The notes under the pieces are model-generated. The model was not told the DNA's origin. It searched no databases and worked only from the letters and a program-made list of their open reading frames with translations. Below are positions 36,878-42,742 of a stretch of 42,742 bases of DNA, one piece after another. Source of the DNA: Komagataeibacter melaceti (GTDB lineage Bacteria; Pseudomonadota; Alphaproteobacteria; Acetobacterales; Acetobacteraceae); contig NZ_QUWV01000059.1 in the NCBI RefSeq assembly GCF_003403295.1, forward strand, positions 1 through 42,742, read 5' to 3'. Made by a program: the position numbers and the translations under genes. How positions within the stretch are numbered: position 1 is the first letter of the stretch; each line of letters begins with the position of its first letter.

Positions 36878-38518
36878 TTGGTAGGCAGGGGAATTTCATG
36901 GCGAACGGCAGTGGTCGGGTTGTCGGTCGTGACCGCCGGATGTGCGGTTGGCCCGAATTTCCACAAACCCACCCCGTGGACGCCCAAGCAGTACGGCGGC
37001 CCGGACCGGATTCAGGCCGCAACCGGCACCACCGCCAGCCCTGCGCAGGTTGCAAGCCAGACCACCCCCGATGACCCCGACACCGCATGGTGGAACGTGT
37101 TCCATGATGCGGAGCTGACAAAGCTCGAGCAGCGCGTCGCAACCGATAACCTTGATGTCCGGCGCTATGCCTACCGCATGGCCCAGAGCCGCGCGGAACT
37201 GCGCATAGCGGGCGCTGAACGCTACCCCGCCATGTCGGCCTCCGGCTCCTATGCCCGCCAGCAGTACAGCACCAAGATGCTCCAGCGCATCGTGACCGAT
37301 GTGGAGAGCGACCCGCAACTGAGCACCAACCCCGTATTTTCCCAGTACGCCCCCTCTCCGGGCCAGGCCAAGATCCCGCTGTTCAACCAGTGGCGCGACA
37401 GCATTGACGCGACATGGGAAATCGACCTGTGGGGCCGCGTACGCCGCCAGTATGAAGCTGCCGCCGCCGATACGCAGGCCGTGAACGAAGCCCGCCGGGG
37501 CATCCTGATCTCGCGCCAGTCGGAAGTGGCGCGGGATTACATGGAACTGCGCAACACGCAGGAACAGATTCGCATCGTCATGGAAAACCGTGACGTGGCA
37601 AAAACCATGCTGGACCTGAACCAGCAGCGTTACGCCAAGGGCCTGTCCAGCAACCTGGAGGTGGAACAGGCCCGCGCGCAGTATGAAAACACGCTGGCGC
37701 AACTGCCCCAGCTTGAGCAGCGGCTGGTCGCGCAGGTCAATGCGCTCAGCCTGCTCATGGGCGAGCCGCCGCGCGCACTGTCCGATGAGCTGCTGAATGC
37801 ATCCGCCATTCCCCCCGTGCCGCCGCGCGTGCCGGTGGGCGTGCCATCGGAACTGGCCCGCCGCCGCCCCGACATCCGCCGCGCGGAAGCCAACCTGCAC
37901 GCGGCGACGGCACAGGTGGGCGAGGCCGTGGCCGAGTTCTACCCGCGTGTCACGATCAATGCGGGCTTCGGGTTTGAATCCCTGTCGTTCCGTGACCTTG
38001 GTTTCTGGAACGCCAAGGCGTGGAATGTCGGGCCGTCCATCACCCTGCCCATCTTCCAGGGCGGGCGGCTGCGCGGGCAGCTTGAACTACGCAAGGCCGC
38101 GCAGAAGGAAGCCGCCATTTCCTACCAGCAGACCGTGCTGGGCGCATGGCATGACGTGGATAACGCCCTGACCGCCTATACCGATGAACAGATACGCCAT
38201 GATGAGCTGAGCGCGCGCGCCGACGCCAGCCACCACGCGCTGCAACTGGCGCAGGACCAGTACCGCCAGGGCATGGTCACCTACCTGACCGTGCTGGATG
38301 CGCAGCGCCAGTACCTGGGCGCGCAATCCGACCTGACCACAAGCACCGCCACGATATCGGGCAACCTGGTGCGCCTGTACAACGCGCTGGGCGGTGGATG
38401 GGAGACGACCTACCCCGAACCACAGCCGCGCCATGCGAAGCAGGCCGCAGCCCAGCCCGCCCCGGCAGCCATCACACCGGGCGGAACTGCCACGCCCGCA
38501 GCAGGCAAACCCGCCTGA
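36878..38518 (+). CDS. Outer-membrane factor lipoprotein (NodT/OprM-like)
   Basis: An outer-membrane channel protein of the RND-type efflux family. TTG at 36878 is chosen since no in-frame ATG exists in this region and it gives a fair lipoprotein signal (R4, R9, hydrophobic core, lipobox VTAGC with Cys 22). Two OEP repeats follow, with TAWWNVFHDAELTKLEQRV, ELARRRPDIRRAEANLHAA and, near the end, VTYLTVLDAQRQYLGA. The C-terminal about 45 residues are Pro/Ala-rich. Length 546 aa. It is not followed by an RND pump or adaptor (dksA comes next), so it must partner with components elsewhere. A TetR operator precedes it. Confidence 0.88.
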   Translation: MVGRGISWRTAVVGLSVVTAGCAVGPNFHKPTPWTPKQYGGPDRIQAATGTTASPAQVASQTTPDDPDTAWWNVFHDAELTKLEQRVATDNLDVRRYAYRMAQSRAELRIAGAERYPAMSASGSYARQQYSTKMLQRIVTDVESDPQLSTNPVFSQYAPSPGQAKIPLFNQWRDSIDATWEIDLWGRVRRQYEAAAADTQAVNEARRGILISRQSEVARDYMELRNTQEQIRIVMENRDVAKTMLDLNQQRYAKGLSSNLEVEQARAQYENTLAQLPQLEQRLVAQVNALSLLMGEPPRALSDELLNASAIPPVPPRVPVGVPSELARRRPDIRRAEANLHAATAQVGEAVAEFYPRVTINAGFGFESLSFRDLGFWNAKAWNVGPSITLPIFQGGRLRGQLELRKAAQKEAAISYQQTVLGAWHDVDNALTAYTDEQIRHDELSARADASHHALQLAQDQYRQGMVTYLTVLDAQRQYLGAQSDLTTSTATISGNLVRLYNALGGGWETTYPEPQPRHAKQAAAQPAPAAITPGGTATPAAGKPA

Positions 38519-38628
38519 AACTGCGTTAAAGGCTTGGCGCAGGCGCGCCTTGCTAGTATAAGCCGCCCCGTTCCCGACTGGCTGGTCCATAGCCGCCATA
38601 CGGAACCACGGCGCAGGGATATGTCATA

Positions 38629-39042
38629 ATGATTACATTGCCCCCCGATTATCGCCCTTCGGAGGATGAGGAATTCATGAATCCGCAGCAGGTGGAATAT
38701 TTCCGCCTCAAGCTGCTGAAATGGCGAACGGATCTGCTCAAGGAAGCGGATGAAACTCTTGCCAGCCTGTCCGAGGGCGGCATCCACGAAGCTGATATTA
38801 CCGACCGGGCCAGCGTCGAGACCGACCGCGCGCTGGAACTGCGCACACGTGACCGCGCGCGCAAGCTGATTTCAAAAATCAATCAGGCCCTTCAGCGCAT
38901 CGAAGCCGGAACCTACGGTTATTGCGAGGAAACGGGCGAGCCCATCGGCCTGAAGCGGCTGGAAGCCCGCCCCATCGCCACCCTGTCGATCGAGGCGCAG
39001 GAACGTCACGAGCGCATGGAACGCATCCACCGCGACGACTGA
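38629..39042 (+). CDS. dksA: DksA/TraR family transcription factor, zinc-ligand-poor type
   Basis: A 137-aa DksA-type protein that inserts into the RNA polymerase secondary channel and works with ppGpp. The coiled-coil region (about 20-95) includes FRLKLLKWRTDLLKEADE and, at its tip, the acidic residues in EADITDRASVETDR. In the zinc-finger region, only the first of the four ligands in E. coli DksA is kept (YCEETGEPIGLKRLEARP, then ATLSIEAQERHE), as in the DksA2-type proteins that work without zinc. ATG at 38629 with AGGGAT upstream. It is transcribed alone, about 100 bp before tRNA-Thr. Confidence 0.9.
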   Translation: MITLPPDYRPSEDEEFMNPQQVEYFRLKLLKWRTDLLKEADETLASLSEGGIHEADITDRASVETDRALELRTRDRARKLISKINQALQRIEAGTYGYCEETGEPIGLKRLEARPIATLSIEAQERHERMERIHRDD

Positions 39043-39140
39043 TGCCGCTTTCTCCCCCTGGTTACCCCCGATTTGTCGAAACACGGTAAATTAAGGGGTT
39101 GCCAGCCGGGGCAGGAAAAGTTAGGAAGCGCGCATACAGT

Positions 39141-39215
<75 letters not shown>

Positions 39216-39223
39216 TGATTTAC

Positions 39224-40306
39224 CTAGACTTTGTTGTTTCGCATTTCTGTGTTGTCTGGTCCACGTGGACCAGAGAATACCGATAGAGCATCGGTGGCCT
39301 TTTTCAGCCAGTCCGGGCTGTGGTGCCCGTAGACCCGCTCGATCATCTCGACACTGTTTCCCAAGAACTTGGCGACCATCTCAAATGGTACACCCGCCAT
39401 CACCATCCATGTGGCACAGGTATGCCGCAGGGTATGAGGGGTCACGTCATCCAAGCCCGCTTTTGCGGCACGCTTGTTGAACGCCGTCTTGATCTTGTGA
39501 ATCCGCTGCCCTCGATACTCGATCACCCAATCCGTGGTGCGACCTTCTGCTGCCTGTATCAGGGCCTCGTATAGCTGGGGCACCATTGGCACGATCGAAC
39601 GCCCCTTGTTTCCTGTGCCCTGTCCAAAGCTGATGATACGCTGCTCCAGATTGACCTGGTCCCACTGGAGTTCGAATATCGCACCGGATCTGGCACCCGT
39701 GTAGAGAGCCAGCAGGATGAACAGGCGGACGTGCGGAGTCGTGGTGACGGCGATCAGGCGATTCGCCTCCTGATGCGTCAGCCACCTTTCTCGCGATTTT
39801 GGTGCACGTGGCACCTCGATTGCAGGGGCACTGTCGATCCATTTTTCCCTGACTGCCCAGCGCAGGGCAGTTCGTAGCGTTACCAGTTCCTTGATGATCG
39901 TACCATCGCTCAAGGGTCGCCACTGTCCTGGTGGAAGGCCCCGCCTTCCCTGTTCATGGCGTGTCTTGGCATAGGCGCGACAGACCTGCGTGGTCAGGTT
40001 ATCAGGCTGTAAATAGCCCAGGTGCTCACATATGGCTGACGATGCATGCTCAAGGCTGGCGAAGCTGGCGACTCGGGGGCGACGGTCCTCCAGATATCCC
40101 TGCATAATCCTATCGATCGACGGCCGAGCTGGAGGCTCAGGCGATGCCAGCCCGGCCATCAGCTGACCTAGGGCGCGCTTTGCTGTTGCCCGATCCTTTG
40201 TCCCAAGCGAAACGCGTCTCTTGCCCTTCTGGGGGTCCCACCACTGCGCGTAGAAATAACCGTTCCGGACTGCGAGGCTGTAGGTGCGGGGGGAGCTTTC
40301 TGACAT
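39224..40306 (-). CDS. Tyrosine recombinase (phage-type integrase)
   Basis: A 360-aa site-specific recombinase. The N-terminal arm-binding domain contains GYFYAQWWDPQKGKRRVSLG, the core-binding domain covers about 60-165, and the catalytic domain follows. Catalytic residues seen are R206 (YTGARSGAIF), H291 and R294 in PHTLRHTCATW, and nucleophile Y326 in IERVYGHHSP. The second catalytic histidine, usually in LGH, is replaced by N316 (FLGNSVEM). Its 5' end overlaps the excisionase-like gene by 139 bp in another frame. It ends next to the tRNA-Thr, the presumed integration target. Confidence 0.93.
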   Translation of the reverse strand: MSESSPRTYSLAVRNGYFYAQWWDPQKGKRRVSLGTKDRATAKRALGQLMAGLASPEPPARPSIDRIMQGYLEDRRPRVASFASLEHASSAICEHLGYLQPDNLTTQVCRAYAKTRHEQGRRGLPPGQWRPLSDGTIIKELVTLRTALRWAVREKWIDSAPAIEVPRAPKSRERWLTHQEANRLIAVTTTPHVRLFILLALYTGARSGAIFELQWDQVNLEQRIISFGQGTGNKGRSIVPMVPQLYEALIQAAEGRTTDWVIEYRGQRIHKIKTAFNKRAAKAGLDDVTPHTLRHTCATWMVMAGVPFEMVAKFLGNSVEMIERVYGHHSPDWLKKATDALSVFSGPRGPDNTEMRNNKV

Positions 40307-40479
40307 TCTTCTCTGTTTTCATAGGCTTCGACATCATCCGGACGAATCCGGAATAGTGATCCGATGCGGATGGCTGGTAGCTCGCCGCGCTTGATCAGGT
40401 TACGCACGTGCTGATGGGAACAGCCCCATGCGGAAGCTACATCGGCAATCCGCAGGCGCTTGGAAGGCAATTCAGCCAT
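40168..40479 (-). CDS. Excisionase-like helix-turn-helix protein
   Basis: A 103-aa protein with an AlpA/Xis-type MerR-like HTH at the N-terminus (RIADVASAWGCSHQHVRNLI, then RGELPAIRIGSLFRIRPDDVEAY), which in this family binds att DNA and directs excision. The last 45 residues are low-complexity Ser/Thr/Pro/Arg-rich. It overlaps the start of the integrase gene by 139 bp, and its own start overlaps the preceding gene by 8 bp. The unusual tail may simply reflect the overlap; a shorter integrase is conceivable. Confidence 0.75.
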   Translation of the reverse strand: MAELPSKRLRIADVASAWGCSHQHVRNLIKRGELPAIRIGSLFRIRPDDVEAYENREECQKAPPAPTASQSGTVISTRSGGTPRRARDAFRLGQRIGQQQSAP

Positions 40480-40918
40480 GAGCTGTGTTTCCTTTCATTT
40501 CTTCACCCGCCTTTGTCCACGCCTGCACACCACGCGCGCGGATCAGCTTCACATTCCCTTCCCTGACCAGCGGCCCACGGAAAACGATCCGGCAGGGGCT
40601 GCCGCTTTCGACCACCTGGCCAAGGTACTGACCGGTCCCATCGCCATAGATCTCCACGTCATAGATCTCCTGACCGAACTGGAGGCCGCGCAGGCACGGA
40701 TGCGCCTGATCGTTCAGGGCGTAAGGTTTCAGTCCTTTGGATGCGTACGCGGCCGCGATCAGGACATTGGCGGCAGCCCGGCGATAGTTCTGCCAGTTGG
40801 GCACCAATGCGCCGCCACGGATGGTCTCGACCATGGCGTCGGGACCATGCGGGTCATTGTATGATTCGCACAGCGCACGCGCGCCGGCTTCCACTACCGC
40901 GCTGGGAATAGTGCTCAT
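40472..40918 (-). CDS. Hypothetical protein of the mobile element
   Basis: 148 aa, not recognised in detail. It begins STIPSAVVEAGARALCESYN and has PNWQNYRRAAANVLIAAAYA in the first half, a layout common in short phage proteins that are annotated only as hypothetical. No membrane segment or signal is seen. Its start overlaps the previous gene by four bases (ATGA) and its end overlaps the excisionase-like gene, so it is translated with them. Confidence 0.65.
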   Translation of the reverse strand: MSTIPSAVVEAGARALCESYNDPHGPDAMVETIRGGALVPNWQNYRRAAANVLIAAAYASKGLKPYALNDQAHPCLRGLQFGQEIYDVEIYGDGTGQYLGQVVESGSPCRIVFRGPLVREGNVKLIRARGVQAWTKAGEEMKGNTAHG

Positions 40919-41598
40919 GCGATCTCTCCCGCGATTGCCAGCCGCTGTGCGCCGGTCATGGGGGCATGCAGTCGGGCGTTACGCCCTTCCCTGTGACCAG
41001 CAACGAATGACTGATCGGATCTGCGCGATGATGGCGCAGCGCGTCCCTTCATCTCATGCAGATCCTCATATGCTTTGCCTTTGTAGCGGAGCAGCAGTTG
41101 TTCTTCCTCTGGTGAGATCGCAAGGCGCTGTGCCTTGCTGCGCACGGCAAGGATCCAGCCCTCGGCAAAATTGTCTGCCCGACTGATCTTGGTAGTGCGC
41201 TTGATGCGTTTGTTCTGCGAACGCAGGAAATCGGCGCGCGCCTGGCGCAGCTGGCGACTAAGAACCTCGCATGTGTAGGCAGCCATTTCGGCGCGGTCTG
41301 AAAGACCGTAGAACCGGATCTGGCCAGTGCCTTCCACAAAGACCGACTTTACCCCGAAGACGCCATTGATCATTGACCAGAGACGGGTCTGGTATCTGGT
41401 CGGCCGGGTCTTCGCGCCCCACGTAAAGCGGCACGCAAATTCCCCCACATTCGACAGGACCAAATCATCCTCGGTGATCTGGTGTTCGTGCATGAGCTGC
41501 TGCGCGCGTGCCAGTGCGGCAGCGGCTTCGTGCGCGTTGCTTGACCTGGACAGCGCCATCAGCTTCTTGAGGCGTTCCATGACTGATTTCTGGCTCAT
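40915..41598 (-). CDS. DUF2786-domain phage protein
   Basis: A 227-aa protein. The first about 40 residues (ERLKKLMALSRSSNAHEAAA then ARAQQLMHEHQITEDDL) form the DUF2786 pattern, known from many phages and mobile elements; the middle resembles the DUF7168 domain that usually follows it. The C-terminal part is basic and polar (SRRSDQSFVAGHREGRNARL). Function unknown. It overlaps both neighbours by four bases (ATGA). Confidence 0.8.
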   Translation of the reverse strand: MSQKSVMERLKKLMALSRSSNAHEAAAALARAQQLMHEHQITEDDLVLSNVGEFACRFTWGAKTRPTRYQTRLWSMINGVFGVKSVFVEGTGQIRFYGLSDRAEMAAYTCEVLSRQLRQARADFLRSQNKRIKRTTKISRADNFAEGWILAVRSKAQRLAISPEEEQLLLRYKGKAYEDLHEMKGRAAPSSRRSDQSFVAGHREGRNARLHAPMTGAQRLAIAGEIA

Positions 41599-42479
41599 GG
41601 CACCTGCACCGTCATATCGACCAGACCGGCCTCAATGATCTTGCGGCAGGCGAACTGGATGGCCTCGAACTGGTATTTCTGTGCATATGTCCAGCTGTAG
41701 ACGTGCTCTACGCTGCCGTTGAAAAGGCAGTCGAGACCCCTGCTGCTAGTTTTATCCAGGCGACGTTCCAGTTCATCCTTGATCCGCCAGCGCCCATCAT
41801 GCGTGGCGACTATTGCAGGCGTGTTGACCGAGCCACGGGGATCCCAGTCAGATCCAAGGGTATCCCGCCAAAGGTTCAGCCAATTCTCCCAGCATGGGTC
41901 GAAATCATAGAAGTCGGTGAATACAGGACAGGCCATATCCAGATATTCGGTGCCGGTTTCGCGGCGCGTGATTGGACGCGGATCCATGTCTTCCACGTCA
42001 CCCCAGAAATCATCCTGCATGCCTCTGGCTACAGCCCTACGGTATTCCTGACATATCTGGCGATAACCGCCTGCCCGCTCTAAGTGCACAACACGGTATC
42101 GCCGTTGGCCGTCCACTTCGTAAGGGGTGATTCTTTCACCGACTGTGCCATTCAGGGCCTCGATCACCGGGGCGTTTGCCCACTGGATGATGGCCTGCAA
42201 GGTGGCATCTGCGTCATACTCTTCCCGCTGATCCGCCTTGCGCAGCAGGTAATCCATCTCCGATTCTGATGCCCACTTGATGGCCGCATCGAAAGATGAA
42301 CACGCCTGGTAGTGGGTGAATGTCATGTCGCAGCCGTCGCCAGTCAGGATCAGCTTTCCCCGGATCCACATCAGGTTGAACCAGTAGGCCGAGCTGTTGG
42401 GCCGGCTGAAATGGAAGGACCGGCACGGTGCTTCCTTCATGACGTGATCGGTCAGGCGGGATGCGTGGCCGTAGCTCAT
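41595..42479 (-). CDS. Hypothetical protein of the mobile element
   Basis: A 294-aa protein that I do not recognise. It is soluble and Trp/Tyr-rich with many acidic residues (NAPVIEALNGTVGERITPYE, FYDFDPCWENWLNLWRDTLG). No signal or membrane helix. It overlaps both neighbours by four bases, continuing the coupled chain of early phage-type genes. Function unknown. Confidence 0.7.
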   Translation of the reverse strand: MSYGHASRLTDHVMKEAPCRSFHFSRPNSSAYWFNLMWIRGKLILTGDGCDMTFTHYQACSSFDAAIKWASESEMDYLLRKADQREEYDADATLQAIIQWANAPVIEALNGTVGERITPYEVDGQRRYRVVHLERAGGYRQICQEYRRAVARGMQDDFWGDVEDMDPRPITRRETGTEYLDMACPVFTDFYDFDPCWENWLNLWRDTLGSDWDPRGSVNTPAIVATHDGRWRIKDELERRLDKTSSRGLDCLFNGSVEHVYSWTYAQKYQFEAIQFACRKIIEAGLVDMTVQVP

Positions 42480-42670
42480 CTCGCCACCTTCCTGCTCATA
42501 GCGGCATCAATGGCAGCACGTGCCGTCGGCTGACCATTCGACCTGCAGACCTGATCAGTCGCCATGGTGAATCCATCATCCGTTTTCGTCAGCCATGGGA
42601 ACGATTGTGCCTCAAGCCAATCCAGCCGTGTGGAATCCTGCTGGCTTTCGTGCAAGGTGTTGATTTTCAC
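42476..42670 (-). CDS. Small hypothetical protein, 5' end reshaped by an insertion sequence
   Basis: The frame encodes 64 aa from GTG at 42670, with STRLDWLEAQSFPW as its most phage-like segment. The first four codons (MKIN) lie within the repeat of the IS21-like end, so the original N-terminus appears to have been cut off by the insertion and replaced. A start further downstream is possible (the next Met, in GFTMATDQV, is internal). Its end overlaps the next gene by four bases. Confidence 0.5.
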   Translation of the reverse strand: MKINTLHESQQDSTRLDWLEAQSFPWLTKTDDGFTMATDQVCRSNGQPTARAAIDAAMSRKVAR

Positions 42671-42742
42671 TGAGAACTGACCCGGGTAGGGCGGAAATTT
42701 TCATCGAGATTTGACCCATGCCTCCACACTCCCCGGCATCAT
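42658..42742. mobile_element. Terminal region of an IS21-family-like insertion sequence
   Basis: Two copies of a 22-bp direct repeat occur at 42662-42683 and 42696-42717, sharing 17 of 22 positions including TTTTCA, GAGA and TGACCC. Multiple terminal repeats of this kind mark the ends of IS21-type elements, whose tips start with TG; TG at 42658 is a candidate tip. The istA/istB genes would lie beyond the right edge. The family name is a recollection of this repeat type, not a database result. Confidence 0.6.

Larger units (their letters stand above)
39216..42742. mobile_element. Integrative element or prophage (left part)
   Basis: Starting at the tRNA-Thr 3' end, it comprises a tyrosine recombinase, an excisionase-like gene and a run of minus-strand phage-type genes that overlap end to start by four or a few bases. 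Base composition is visibly less GC-rich than in the chromosome. It continues beyond the right edge, where an IS21-like end appears to have landed inside it. Whether it is a full prophage or an integrative island cannot be told. Confidence 0.75.

Overview
The window looks like chromosomal DNA of an acetic acid bacterium (Acetobacteraceae, Alphaproteobacteria), most likely close to Komagataeibacter or Gluconacetobacter. The grounds are high GC, a GcrA-type cell-cycle regulator, an F1-only ATP synthase operon (atpHAGDC, with the F0 genes elsewhere), a gluconate permease and abundant envelope-export genes. The genus is inferred from recall, not from a search.

Layout. 1-3125: bactofilin (5' end outside the window), gcrA, ribonuclease D and queF. 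3170-8320: atpHAGDC on the minus strand, with three GANTC sites in 39 bp around the atpH start. 8642-11454: a DHA2-type MFS exporter, tRNA-Gly(TCC), tRNA-Trp(CCA), secE and nusG; a terminator follows nusG directly instead of rplK. 11513-15316: pqiABC, an MCE-type trans-envelope system. 15412: tRNA-Thr(CGT). 15561-23916: one long minus-strand operon read marR, hlyD-like, rbbA-like, ABC-2 permease, NodT-type outer-membrane factor, gntP. Divergent from it is a FUSC-family exporter (24156-26312). 26293-29307: a periplasmic protein, a GST-fold protein, a Rieske-only protein and, divergently, a VanA-like oxygenase catalytic domain without its Rieske ligands. 29422-31116: a small Rmf-like protein and a ClC channel. 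31664-33369: glnK-amtB. 33547-38518: a TonB-dependent receptor, a TetR regulator and a second outer-membrane factor. 38629: a dksA-like gene. 39141: tRNA-Thr(GGT), the apparent integration site of an element that runs off the right edge (integrase, excisionase-like protein and at least four phage-type genes). The end of an IS21-like insertion sequence appears at 42658-42742.

How the parts fit. The marR operon predicts a complete three-membrane-part exporter: inner-membrane ABC permease and ATPases, periplasmic adaptor and outer-membrane channel. It shares a regulatory region with the FUSC pump, so both are probably controlled together. The tetR gene has a clear 19-bp operator between it and the second outer-membrane factor.

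Most unusual points: (1) a Rieske oxygenase apparently split into a cluster-bearing protein and a cluster-less catalytic protein encoded divergently; (2) an 86-bp cloverleaf-like palindromic element present in two diverged copies whose stems have changed in a compensatory way, each lying between convergent genes; (3) GANTC methylation sites clustered at the atp operon start, with gcrA in the same window.
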